A program made the position numbers and the translations under genes. DNA of 64,000 nt from Sphingobacterium multivorum (lineage in GTDB: Bacteria; Bacteroidota; Bacteroidia; Sphingobacteriales; Sphingobacteriaceae). This document shows positions 17,686-29,205 of this stretch, one piece after another. The stretch is taken from contig NZ_UAUU01000011.1 in NCBI RefSeq assembly GCF_900457465.1, positions 992,001 to 1,056,000 on the forward strand, written 5' to 3'. The notes beneath the pieces are model-generated. The model made no database searches, was not told the origin of the DNA, and was given only the letters and a program-made list of their open reading frames with translations. Positions within the stretch are counted from its first letter, which is position 1. Every line of letters begins with the position of its first letter.

Positions 17686-20600
17686 ATGCAATCTCTTTAT
17701 TTCTATTGGTTACTTGTTTGTTCTTTCGTGGGTACGCCTGTTTTCGGGCAATCGCTGGATTATCCCTCTTTTCGCAATATTTCCTTGGGAACGAATGCAA
17801 ATACAGTCCACTCTTTTGCACAGGATAGCTTGGGGATGCTTTGGCTGGGAAGTAACAATGGGTTATTTAATTATGATGGCTATGCGCTGCAGCCGCTCAC
17901 GGGGACCAAATCTTCTTTTCAGACTTTCGTTTACTGCATTGCACTGATCGATAATAAACATTTCGCATTGGGGACAGGGCAGGGTGTGCTGCTCTATAAC
18001 TATCAGTTCGACCGATTCGAATCTTTTCCGGCAGGGGGACCTGGAGATGTCAGGTCTTTGCTCCTTGTTGGCGATACCTTGTGGATAGGTTCAATAAGTG
18101 GTTTGTATTGCTATAATACCAAGACACGTAAACTTATTGATTATCATAATTCATTCCCAAAGAATAAATCAAAATCCGCCGTGTATGCACTGGAAAAGGT
18201 GGGCGATAGAATCTTAATCGGTACGTATAATGGACTTTTTGAATTAAATCCAGCGAGAAAAGATATTGCGCCTCTACCGCTCCCAGATTATAGGCCGGGG
18301 AGTAATCAATTTGTGAATTCTATATTTTCTATTCCGGAATCGGCAAGTACCTATGTTGGAACAGAATACGGCCTGTATCGCTATAATACGAAGAACCATA
18401 CGCTTCAGAAAACTCCGGTATTACAAAATCATCCCATCAAAGCGATGGCTTCCAAAGATTCCAATACCTTGCTTGTCGGTACGGATGATGGTCTTTTTAC
18501 GTATCAGCTGGATCAGCAGCTGGTCAAACGGATCAAACATGATTCCCGGAATAGAAACTCGCTGGCCAATAACATCGTGTGGAGTATCTTTAAGGATCGG
18601 TCGGAAAATATCTGGCTGGGTACCGACCTGGGATTTTCCTTATGGTCCAACCGCAAGGTGGAAAAAATACTGCCGATCTATCAATTGACAGCGAGCAGCG
18701 ACGGCAACCGTTTTTATAAAATTAACAGGGATCGCAATGGCTGGTATTGGCTGGGAGGCGATAATGGTTTGATCCGTGTACGTGGGCTGGACGACAAAAA
18801 TACGGAAAGCAACTGGTACCGTATGGATGCCAAGACCTATCGTCTGGCACACAACCGTATCCGGGATATATTTGAGGATCATACGGGATTGGTGTGGATA
18901 GCCTCCGACGGTGGCGTCAATGTGTTTGATGCGCATACGAAACAGTTTAAAACCTTTACAATCGTCGATGCCAGTGGAAGACGAAATGCGAAATGGTCGT
19001 ACGACATCTTGCAAGATGGACAGGATAATTTCTGGGTGGCCTCCTATATGGGGGGATATTTGTTGTCAACCGAAGCCGTTTATTGGAGGCGACGGGCCCG
19101 GTCATAGCAAACCGTAATTTCAGTAAAGCTGACGGTCTTCTGGAAGATTTTGCCAATCAGATCGTTGACAATGGAAGGGGGAAGATCTTGGCGCTGTTCT
19201 ATAATAAGGGGATCAGTAGCATTGATGTGGCCACAGGGAAAATAACGGAGCTTAAAGACAGCGCTGGGCATGCATTGGATCAGGCGACCTTTATGCTGAA
19301 GGATGGGCAGCATACGGTGTGGGTAGGGGAACATGGCGAATTGAGGCGAATTGCTCCGGACGGGAAAAATACATTGCTTCGTTTTGATCCTGTTGGTAAA
19401 GGAGAAGTAACTGCCATGGCCGAGGTCAAAGAAAGCATCTGGCTGGCAACGAGTACTGGAGTATGGCAGGTTAATAAGCAGAGTTTAAAAACTGAATTAT
19501 TAAGATACGGACAAAGGATATCCTCGATGTACTACGATGCCGAGCGGGAACAAGTGGTGCTGGGAGGAATTGATGAGGTGGTCCTGTTGCCCGCGCAAAA
19601 TGAGCTAGCGGATCTGGATGGTTCCAAAAAGATTGTGCTCACCGCAATGTATGTCAATAATGAACGTTTCGGTAATTACGACTATGGCTTGCGGTATAAG
19701 AACGAGATCGCTTTGGCGCATGATCAGAATAACCTCCGGCTTGAATTTTCCGATTTGGATTATGGGAATCATTTGGGCTATCGCCTAGCTTATGCTTTTA
19801 AAGGAAAAAATGAAACCTGGATTCCGATGGAACGGGGTGATAACAAAGTGCTTCTGTCCAACTTAAGTTCGGGTAACTACGACCTTCAGTTGGCTAAAGT
19901 GGATGTCGCCGGTCATGTTGTGTCGGAGATTTATACCTACCATATTCAGATCCGTTATCCATGGTATGCAAGCTATTGGGCCAAAGCTGCTTACGCCCTC
20001 ATTGTTGTTTTCCTGCTATTTTGGGTCGTCAATTTTTTCAGGGTTCGTAGTACACTAAAATGGGAAAGGCGCGAACGGAGAAAGGTACTTGAGCTCACAA
20101 AGATGAAAATGGACTTCCTGACAGCTGTGTCGCATGAGCTGAAAACCCCTTTAAGCCTGATTTTGGCTCCTGTCAGCCAAATGATGCGGCAGACAAAGAA
20201 CAGTGACAAAAAGAAGCAGTTGGATGGTGTTCATCGAAATGCCTTAAAAATAAGCCATCTCATCCAGGAATTGATGACTTTTGATCAGGTCGAGCAGCAA
20301 CAGACGCCCTTACAGGGCCTGCTTACCTCTCAGGTGGATCTGGTCGCCTATAGCAGACAAATTATAGCTGACTGGCAGCAGATACCTGAGTACAGTACCG
20401 TCCATATTGGCTTTGTTACCGATGTAGAGAGCTTTTTTATACAGACCGATGTAGCCAAACTGGGATCGATTCTCAACAACCTCATCGCTAATGCCTGTAA
20501 GTATAATCGTCCGGAGGGTGGCGTGGAACTGCGGCTGAAAGTAATTGGTCCAGATGTCAAGCTTGTCGTTCGGGATACGGGAATTGGTATAGCACCTGAA

Positions 20601-21587
20601 GACCTACCTTATGTATTTAGCAAATTCTATCGTTCTTCCCTGAAAGAAGTGAGTGCTGTACAGGGCACGGGCGTTGGTCTGTACCTTGTCAAAAGTTATT
20701 GTGAACAGTTGGGCTGGACCGTTGATATAGCGAGCGATCAAAATGGCACAGCCGTAACGCTTAGTTGGAAACATGACCATGTAAACGATGAGGATGCGAC
20801 CGATAGCATACCGGTAGGGGCTAAACGAAAGCTACTGATCGTCGAAGATAATGCCGAACTCGCTGATTTTTTACGAAATGCCATGCAGCCACATTACGAT
20901 TGCCGCATTGTGAGTGATGGTAGCGAGGGCTTACGCTTGATCGACGGACATAGTTTTGTGCCCGACATTATTCTCACGGATGCCATGATGCCCAATATGG
21001 GGGGGATTGAAATGGTGAAAAAACTACGACAAAATATCGTGACGGCAACTATTCCGATTATTTTGCTTACCGCACAAAACGATAAGCTGATCAGACGCGA
21101 GTGGGTTGCCGTCGGCATAGATGCTTATATGGCGAAACCTTTTGATCTGGACTTGCTCCAGATACAGCTATTGCAGCTCTTGGATAGGAAAGATAAGATT
21201 GTCGCTCAGTTGCGTATCGACGAAATCAGTAAACCCACAGAAGCAATAGCTGTACATTCACCAGATGAAAAATTTCTGACCAATGTGACACGGCTGATCG
21301 AAGAAAATTTAGACGATTCGGAATTTTCGGTGCAGCGGCTCAGTGAGCTGACGGATGTCGCCGCCAGACAACTCCATCGTAAAATTAAGCAACTAACAGG
21401 CTATACACCGGTGGAGTATATACGCAGCATTCGTATCAAAAAAGCAGCGCTGTTATTACAGCAAAAAAAGTTTACCGTTTCCGAGGTGATGTATATGGTC
21501 GGATTCTCCAATGCTTCTTATTTTTCAAAATGCTTTCAATCGGAATTTGGGATGTCACCAAAGGTGTATATGGAAGGTTATTTGTAA
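17686..21587 (+). pseudogene. Hybrid two-component system regulator (HTCS) of the galactan PUL, frameshifted
   Basis: One HTCS of about 1300 residues is split into two frames. Frame 1 (17686 to about 19055) has a signal peptide and Reg_prop beta-propeller repeats such as 'MLWLGSNNGLFNYDG'. Frame 3 continues with the propeller end, a Y_Y_Y domain, a membrane helix (about 19970-20035), HisKA ('FLTAVSHELKTPLSLILAP'), HATPase_c ('IGIAPEDLPYVFSKFYR'), a receiver with Asp in 'DIILTDAMMPNMGG', and an AraC-type HTH at the C-terminus. The break is in the six-G run at 19050-19055: with seven G the text reads Y-M-G-G-I-F-V-V-N-R without interruption. It is therefore a sequencing error, phase variation or a very recent lesion. 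HTCS proteins sense the periplasmic sugar and turn on the adjacent PUL. Confidence 0.88.
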
Positions 21588-21736
21588 GTGGTTGATTGTT
21601 AGTATTGTTTGTTGTTTTAGGTGGTTGGGGATGTCCAATTTGTGTTGTTCTTTGTCCGATATGTGGCCTTAAAAAATAATCACGTTTGATAGGTTTGTAA
21701 GAGTAATAACCAAAAAATTATAAATCGATACAATCC

Positions 21737-24313
21737 ATGCGTGTAATTATTTTATGCTGCTTTGCTCTTTTGGGCTATGTCAATTCTTACGCTCAATCGA
21801 AGGCGATTAAAAAGGTCCCTACAGTTTTTGTCGACCGTGAAGGTGTCATGCGCTGGTCCGACTCCAAAGCTGAAGCTTCATTTTATGGCATCAATTATAC
21901 CGTTCCTTTTGCCCATGCTTTTCGGGCTTTACACGATAAAGGCATCGATCGAAAGCGGGCTATTGATCGGGACGTTTACCACTTCGCCCGTTTGGGATAT
22001 AATGCTTATCGTATCCATATTTGGGATGTAGAAATCTCCGATAAAAATGGTAACCTGATCAGCAATGAACATCTTGATCTATTGGATTATCTACTTTTTA
22101 AACTTCAGGAAAGGGGAATTAGGATCCTGATTACGGGAATGACCAATTTTGGTAATGGTTATCCAGAAAGAAATATAAATACAGATGCATTTACGTATCA
22201 TTATGATAAGTGTGCGGTTCATGCTAATCCACAGGCGATAGCTGCTCAAGAAAAATACATTACCCAGTTACTTCATCATGTCAACCCGTATACCGGAAAT
22301 GCTTATCAGACGGACCCTTACATCATAGGTTTTGAAATAAATAATGAACCTTGCCATACAGATGCCATTCAGACGACGTCGGACTATATCGGTCGAATGG
22401 TGAAGGCTATGAAGAAAGCCGGGAATAAAAAACCGATTTTCTACAATGTAAGTCATAATATGGAACATGTTAAGGCTTATTTTGATGCTGATATCCAAGG
22501 GACAACCTATCAATGGTATCCTGTGGGACTGGTTGCTGGACGGGAACGTCAGGGGAATTTTCTTCCTTACATTGATCAGTACGATATCCCTTTTTCAAAC
22601 TTGAAAGGCTTTGCCAACAAAGCGAAGGCGGTTTACGAATATGATCCTGCTGATAATCTCTACAGCTACATACATCCCGCAATGAGCCGCACATTTCGTT
22701 CGGCGGGATTTCAGTGGATCACTCAGTTTGCTTACGATCCGATGGATATTGCAGCCTACAATACCGAATATCAGACACATTATCTCAATTTGGCTTATAC
22801 CCCGGCAAAAGCACTGAGTACCATGATCGCTGCGGAGGTAGCTTATACGATACCAAGAAATAAAAAGTTCGAACAGTATCCTCAAGACACCCTATTTGGC
22901 GATTTTAGCGTCAGTTATGAGCAGGATCTCTCCGTGATGAATGCGCAGGATAAGTATTTTTACACCAATAATACGACAGTAAGGCCTTTAAATCCAACGA
23001 AATTGCAACATATTGCCGGTCATGGTTCATCACCTGTGGTGGAATACCGTGGATCTGGTGCTTATTTTTTAGATCGACTGGAAGATGGTCTATGGCGTTT
23101 GGAGGTTATGCCGGATGCAGAAAAAATCGCTGATCCTTTTGCTAAGCCATCGCTCGATCGGGAGGTGGTACATATCCTGTATCGGTCACAGATGATCGAT
23201 ATTCGGATTCCTGATCTAGGCGACCTGTTTACCGTCCGGTCACTGGTAGGAAAAAATGACACCGATGAAGCTATTTCAGTTGCTAAAACAAGTTTTAGCG
23301 TTAAGCCTGGAGTATATCTGTTAAAGCGTAAGAATATCCAGCTGAAAAATAGCTGGCTAGCTTCCTCGCCCTGGAAAAATGGCTATTTGGGCGAATATTA
23401 CGCGCCAAAAACTGAAGCGCTGAAGCTACCTCTATTGATACACCAGCAGCCCAAAGTATTGGAAAAAGGGCGCTCTACCAAATTGCAGTTCCGTTATGTT
23501 TTTGAAAAACAGCCCGATTCCATTATTCTACAAACGGATCAGGTTTCGTTTTGGAAAGATCATAATCCCTACATCAAGTTGATCTCCAAAGATAACTGTA
23601 CCTATGAAGCGGATGTCCCGGCATCCTTATTCGTGGGCAATGAATTGAAATATACAGCTACTGTGTTTGTGGATGGTGAAAAAATTACCTATCCTGATAA
23701 TCAGACTGGAGCACCGCTGGATTGGAATTATCGTGTCAATAGTTATTGGACGGTGGGTTTAAATGAGCAGCGGGCGCCTATAGGGCTTTTTGAGTCCTTG
23801 TCCAAAGTCTCTTCTTTGGAAACTTTCGCTATTCCAGAAACGGCTTACATGACTGCGCAACGGGAGCATCATGATCTCAGTAAAGTTCCTTTTTGGACCT
23901 ATACTTTTCATGCTAAGGATTCTGGGGTACAGTATTTTTGGGTAAAAGATATCAAATCGACAATTGCTGAACGGCCTGCGGGTATCGCTGCTGCCACAAA
24001 ACTCTGTATACTCTTGAAACATGAGGGCGGGAATCCGCTACTGCATGCTGGGTTTGTTACAAAAAAAGGGTATACCTATGTGGAAAACATAGCTATTGGG
24101 ACATCGGGCGAATCTTTGGTCCGTATGGATCTAGCCGACTTAAAGCTTGTGCCTACGGCTTTGCTACCTGCTCCTTATCCTGTATTTCTTGAACGGTTTT
24201 TTAAACCTACAGTTCAGGCTCAATTTGACAAAAGGGAGATCGAAAAACTAATCGTTTCAGGCGAAAAGATGGAAGGGGTGGTACTATCCATAGCTGCGAT
24301 ATGGCTCGAATAG
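21737..24313 (+). CDS. Clan GH-A glycoside hydrolase, possibly a beta-galactosidase
   Basis: 858 residues with a signal peptide ending near residue 19. The first 400 residues form a GH5-like TIM barrel: 'EASFYGINYTVPF' opens it, the acid/base is E204 in 'IIGFEINNEP', and E301 in 'AVYEYDPAD' is a candidate nucleophile. The remaining half is beta-rich accessory sequence. Clan GH-A membership is supported by the NEP motif. Size and location in a PUL with GH53 resemble the GH147 beta-galactosidases of galactan loci, but the GH family cannot be fixed without a profile search. It is the first enzyme after the regulator and precedes SusC. Confidence 0.75.
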   Translation: MRVIILCCFALLGYVNSYAQSKAIKKVPTVFVDREGVMRWSDSKAEASFYGINYTVPFAHAFRALHDKGIDRKRAIDRDVYHFARLGYNAYRIHIWDVEISDKNGNLISNEHLDLLDYLLFKLQERGIRILITGMTNFGNGYPERNINTDAFTYHYDKCAVHANPQAIAAQEKYITQLLHHVNPYTGNAYQTDPYIIGFEINNEPCHTDAIQTTSDYIGRMVKAMKKAGNKKPIFYNVSHNMEHVKAYFDADIQGTTYQWYPVGLVAGRERQGNFLPYIDQYDIPFSNLKGFANKAKAVYEYDPADNLYSYIHPAMSRTFRSAGFQWITQFAYDPMDIAAYNTEYQTHYLNLAYTPAKALSTMIAAEVAYTIPRNKKFEQYPQDTLFGDFSVSYEQDLSVMNAQDKYFYTNNTTVRPLNPTKLQHIAGHGSSPVVEYRGSGAYFLDRLEDGLWRLEVMPDAEKIADPFAKPSLDREVVHILYRSQMIDIRIPDLGDLFTVRSLVGKNDTDEAISVAKTSFSVKPGVYLLKRKNIQLKNSWLASSPWKNGYLGEYYAPKTEALKLPLLIHQQPKVLEKGRSTKLQFRYVFEKQPDSIILQTDQVSFWKDHNPYIKLISKDNCTYEADVPASLFVGNELKYTATVFVDGEKITYPDNQTGAPLDWNYRVNSYWTVGLNEQRAPIGLFESLSKVSSLETFAIPETAYMTAQREHHDLSKVPFWTYTFHAKDSGVQYFWVKDIKSTIAERPAGIAAATKLCILLKHEGGNPLLHAGFVTKKGYTYVENIAIGTSGESLVRMDLADLKLVPTALLPAPYPVFLERFFKPTVQAQFDKREIEKLIVSGEKMEGVVLSIAAIWLE

Positions 24314-24513
24314 CGATACAGCTGCTTAATGCCACCGATTAGTAGGGCATGGATAATAATCCGTCAGGCTGTAAGGATCAAGTTTTGGAGCAGGACGACG
24401 ACCTGAAAAAACGACGGCGTTTTTTAGGGGAATGCTTAAATAAAGCGATAAGGAGTACAAAAAATATAATAAAGGGAAAGAAAACAATTATAAACACATC
24501 TAAATTTTAAACA

Positions 24514-27496
24514 ATGAAGGGTTTTGCATTTAAAACAAGTTTATTGGGCTTGTCCTTGCTATCCTGTCTTGGGGAAACGCAGCTTTATGCTGCAACGAAA
24601 GGGGAAAGCAAGTGGATCAGGTCGATGCAACAACAGGATGTCCGTGGGGTGGTCCGCAACGAGCATGGGCAGGTGATGGCAGGTGTTACTGTATTGGTGG
24701 CCGGAACTACGGTGGGCACTTCAACAGCGAGTGATGGCTCGTACCGTATCTCATTGCCCAAGGGTAAATCCCAGCTTCTATTCTCTGTTGTAGGCTACAG
24801 TAGCCAAACCTTGACGGTTGTAGGGGGAACATCCGTGGATGTCAGCATGGTGCCTGCGGGAAATGTGCTGGAAGAGCTCGTCATCGTAGGATATGGTAGT
24901 ACGACAAAAAAGGATCTAACCGGTGCCGTAAATACGGTTGGAAGCAAGGATTTTAACAGTGGACTTGTCGGCTCTCCCGAACAGCTGATCAATGGAAAAA
25001 CAGCTGGTGTGCAGGTGATGTCCAACAGCGGTTCTCCTTCTTCCGGGAGTACGATACGTATCCGTGGGGGAGCCTCCTTGAGTGCCAGCAACGATCCATT
25101 GATCGTATTGGACGGTGTACCGCTAGAGACTGGTGGTATTAGCGGCAATAGTGGCAATTTTCTCAGTCTGATCAACCCGAATGATATCGAAAGCATGACA
25201 GTGCTCAAAGATGCATCATCGACAGCTATCTATGGTTCCCGAGCGTCAAACGGGGTATTATTGATAACAACAAAGAAGGGTAAAGGAGATGCTTTACGGC
25301 TTTCTTTCTCTTCAATCGTGTCCATGCAGCAGGCTATGGGAGTGGCTGATATGATGTCGCGCGATGAATTTGCCTCGCTCATCAATACCAAAGGGAGCAC
25401 TGCCCAAAAGGCATTATTGGGCAATGCCTCAACAGATTGGCTGTCTGAGGTTTTTCAGGATGCCATGGGGACGGATAATAACTTAAGTCTACAGGGAAAG
25501 ATCGGTAAAACCTTGCCTTTTCGTACATCGGTGGGCTATTATAATCAGCAAGGGACTTTGCGTACCGACAAAACGGAGCGCGTGACGGGCGCTTTGGTGT
25601 TAAATCCCACTTTTTTTAATAAACACCTGACCGTAAATTTAAATGTTAAAGGTGCCCATAACAACAACGCATTTGCCAATACCGATGCGATATGGTCTGC
25701 TGTAGCGTTTAATCCTACGCAACCGATTTATTCTGGGGCAGATGCTTATGGCGGCTATTACGAGAGTTTGGATAATGCGGGTCTTCCGGCAACAGGTGCA
25801 AACCTCAATCCACTGGGATTGCTCAAGCAGGAAAAACACCGTAGTACAGTCAATAGAGCCGTGGGTAACCTTGACCTCGATTATAAATTCCATCCGCTGC
25901 CTGAACTGAAAGCGCACGTAACACTCGGATATGACTATGCCAAAGGGAATGGATCGAATCTTATTCCGGCAAGTGCGGCCAATAATTTTACGATTGGAGG
26001 CTCTTTTGACCGTTATGAACAGACGCTTAAAAATAAATTGTTTACAGGCTATCTAAACTATAACAAGTTCTTCCCGGAAATTAAAAGTACAATTGATGTG
26101 ACAGCAGGTCACGATTATCAATATTGGAGTGCCCGACGGCCACCTATAGTATACTATAACGAAGCTGGTGATATACGCTCGACTGCTATTGCATCTGACG
26201 AACGACATACGCTGATTTCTGGTACGGACGGATCAACTACAATTACGATAGCCGTTATTTATTGACCGCTACGGTCCGTAAGGATGGAACTTCCCGATTC
26301 AGTCCCGAAAACCGTTGGGGACATTTCCCTCAGTCGCCTTGGCCTGGCGTCTTTCGCAGGAGTCTTTCATGAAAGGAATCTCTTTCATGGACGATCTAAA
26401 GCTCCGGGCGAGTTACGGTGTTACAGGGCAGCAGGAAGGAATCGGAAATTACGAATATTTGCCGGTATACAATTTGGGAACAGCCTATGCACAGTATCGT
26501 TTCGGCGATCAGTACCATCTGGTGTATAGACCATCGGTTTACAATCGGGACTTACGCTGGGAAACGACCAAAGCATTTAACTACGGCCTGGATTTCGCTT
26601 TCTGGAAAAACAGGCTGTCTGGTGCAATTGACTATTACACAAGAAAAACACATGATCTATTGGCCAATGTGCCTGTAGCCGCAGGAACCAATTTTGATCA
26701 GAACGCGACTATCAACGTAGGTAATGTTGAAAGTAGTGGCTTCGAATTTCAATTGAATACCGTGCCCATACAAAAGGATAATTTGCGCTGGGAAGTCAAT
26801 TTCAATGCGACTAATCAGCATACAAAAGTAACCAATATAGCTTTGGCGCAGGATGCGAATGCCATAGGAACTTATGTGGGACCGAATGTCAGTGGCCGTG
26901 GTATACAGATTCTGACAACGGGGTATCAGCCTTACATGTTTTATGTCTACAAACAGTTGTACAATGAGGCTGGCAAGCCGCTCGAAGGTGTATATGCGGA
27001 TCTGAATGGTGATGGAGCGATCAACGAAAAAGACTTGTATCGCTATCAATCGCCCGCGGCAAAATGGCTCTTTGGTTTCAATACGCAGTTAACTTACAAA
27101 AAATGGACAGCAGCAACGACACTACGCGCAAATTTGGGTAACTACGTATTCAATAATACCAAAATGAATCTTAGTGCTTGGGAAACAGTTCAATATGTGG
27201 ATGCGTCGATCAATAACTTACATCGGGATTACTTGGATACCCAATTCCAGACCAGACAGTATTATTCGGATTTTTACGTCGAAAATGCTTCCTTCCTTCG
27301 GATGGAAAACGTGTCGGTGAACTATAATTTTGGTCAGGTGGGTAAGATCTCCAATCTACGTGTGGGTGCGGTAGCTCAGAATATTTTTATTGTGAGCAAA
27401 TATAGCGGTATGGACTCTGAGGTTCCGAGTGGCTTCGACAGTTCGTTCTACCCACGCTCAAGAACTTTCTCCTTGAGTCTCAATATGGATTTTTAA
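24514..27496 (+). pseudogene. SusC/RagA TonB-dependent receptor of the galactan PUL, two frameshifts
   Basis: A SusC of about 990 residues: signal peptide, a carboxypeptidase-regulatory-like domain ('DVRGVVRNEHGQVMAGVTV'), a TonB-box region and plug ('EELVIVGYGSTTKKDLTGAV', 'IYGSRASNGVLLITTKKGKG'), then the 22-strand barrel ending in 'FSLSLNMDF'. The reading shifts from frame 1 to frame 3 near 26218-26222 and from frame 3 to frame 2 near 26323-26330. Each shift equals one missing base; between them 'NYNYDSRYLLTATVRKDGTS' is perfect SusC sequence. As written, the porin would end after 583 residues and be non-functional, yet no other decay is visible. SusC imports oligosaccharide with the following SusD. 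Confidence 0.9.
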
Positions 27497-27528
27497 TGGC
27501 TACCTCAAAAAAGAAAACTTATATAGCG

Positions 27529-29094
27529 ATGAAAAATATAAAAAGATATTGTTTTGGATTGTTGTGTTTAATCGCATTGCTGCAATCCTGTACAAAGGAC
27601 TTAAACCAGTATCCCACTGTAGAAACTACTTCGGAGTCGGTATACACCTCTGTGGATGGTTACCGGGCTGTGCTTGCTAAATTGTATGCCTCATTTGCCG
27701 TTGCGGGCAATGGACGTGGTGATGCCGATCCGGATATGGCGGGCAGCACGGCTTCTTGGGGGTACCTTCGGGTGTACTTTAACTTGCAGGAGGTACCGAC
27801 TGATGAGGTGATCTATACATGGGCAGGAGGCGACAATATGACCGATATCCAGTATATGACCTGGGGAGCTTCCGATACCTGGGTCAATGCCATGTATTAT
27901 CGGATCTATTATACGGTAGCCATCTGTAATGAATTTCTACGGAATGCAACAACAGAGAAGCTGGCGACTTTTAATTCGGCCGAGCAGGCACAAATTTTGG
28001 AGTTCGCAGCCGAAGCGCGTTTTCTGCGTGCATTGGCCTATAGTCATGCCATGGACCTTTATGGGAACGTTCCTTTTGTGACTGAAAAGGATCCGGTAGC
28101 TGCATTTTTTCCACCACGGATGACACGGGCTGATCTCTTTGCATTTATTGAAAAAGAATTGACAGAGGTCGAAACGATCTTACCGGAAGCACGTCAAAAT
28201 GAGTATGGCCGGGTAAGCCGTGCTGCCGCCTGGTCCCTATTGGCCAAGAATTATCTGAATGCGCAGGTCTATACGGGCACAGCACGTAATGCCGAATGCC
28301 TGAACTATGCGAAAAAAGTGATTGATGCCGGATATTCCTTAAATGCGAATTATAAGCAGGTATTTAATGCTGATAATGATAAGCGGACCAATGAAATTAT
28401 TTTCCCGATAGAGGCCGATGTAGCGTATACAACGACTTGGGGAGCGACAACCTATCTTGTCAACGGCCCTATTGTTGGGAGCATGAAATCATCGGATTAC
28501 GGTGTGCTTTCCGGCTGGAATAGTTTTCGTACACTTCGCGAATTTGTGGCACTCTTTCAGGTGGAAGACAAAAGAGGTGATTTTTGGAAAAATGGCCAGT
28601 CCCTGGATGTCGAAGATCCCGCTGCCTCGAGCCAGGGCTATGGGCTTGTTAAGTTTACAAATTTGAAAGATGATGGTACCTATACGACAGATGAAGGATT
28701 GGTCAGTACTGATTTCCCGATGATCCGCCTGGCCGACGTGTATCTAATGTATGCTGAGGCTGTACTGCGCGGTGGCGGAGGAAGTGTACAGGAAGCGATC
28801 AAATTGGTCAACAGTATCCGTCAGCGGGGATATGGTAGTTCGGCCGGAGCCATTGATCAGGCGCAGCTGACACTGGATTTTATCCTTGCAGAACGCGGCC
28901 GTGAACTGTTTTGGGAGTGTACGCGTCGCACAGACCTGATTCGCTTTGGGAAATTTACCGGTAGCGATTACCTCTGGCAATGGAAAGGTGGTGACATGAA
29001 CGGCCGCTCTGTGGATGCGAAATTCAATCTGTATCCGATTCCAACCACCGATATGAGCGCTAATCCGAATTTGATCCAAAATCCTGGCTACTAG
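27529..29094 (+). CDS. SusD-family glycan-binding lipoprotein of the galactan PUL
   Basis: 521 residues from the ATG at 27529, chosen because it gives a standard lipoprotein signal ('CLIALLQSCTKDLNQYP'); an upstream ATG at 27496 overlapping the SusC stop would add 11 charged residues. SusD marks include 'AEARFLRALAYSHAMDLYGN', 'SRAAAWSLLAKNYLNAQVY' and the C-terminal 'LDFILAERGRELFWECTRRT'. It directly follows SusC and should form the surface lid for galactan oligosaccharides. It is intact, in contrast to its frameshifted partner. Confidence 0.94.
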   Translation: MKNIKRYCFGLLCLIALLQSCTKDLNQYPTVETTSESVYTSVDGYRAVLAKLYASFAVAGNGRGDADPDMAGSTASWGYLRVYFNLQEVPTDEVIYTWAGGDNMTDIQYMTWGASDTWVNAMYYRIYYTVAICNEFLRNATTEKLATFNSAEQAQILEFAAEARFLRALAYSHAMDLYGNVPFVTEKDPVAAFFPPRMTRADLFAFIEKELTEVETILPEARQNEYGRVSRAAAWSLLAKNYLNAQVYTGTARNAECLNYAKKVIDAGYSLNANYKQVFNADNDKRTNEIIFPIEADVAYTTTWGATTYLVNGPIVGSMKSSDYGVLSGWNSFRTLREFVALFQVEDKRGDFWKNGQSLDVEDPAASSQGYGLVKFTNLKDDGTYTTDEGLVSTDFPMIRLADVYLMYAEAVLRGGGGSVQEAIKLVNSIRQRGYGSSAGAIDQAQLTLDFILAERGRELFWECTRRTDLIRFGKFTGSDYLWQWKGGDMNGRSVDAKFNLYPIPTTDMSANPNLIQNPGY

Positions 29095-29205
29095 CGCTGG
29101 CTGGCATTAATAACTAAATCTATGGGGATATACTGCTATTTGAGCAAACATGCTGCGGAGGGTATCCAGGTATTCCCATATGGACTTTTAAAGATAATGA
29201 TACCT

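Noticed and set aside
18640..19334. Minus-strand frames across the HTCS frameshift
   Set aside because: The plus strand is an evident beta-propeller on both sides of the break.
26284..26529. 81-codon frame inside the SusC gene
   Set aside because: It is a third reading of a segment that is clearly SusC in the corrected frame.
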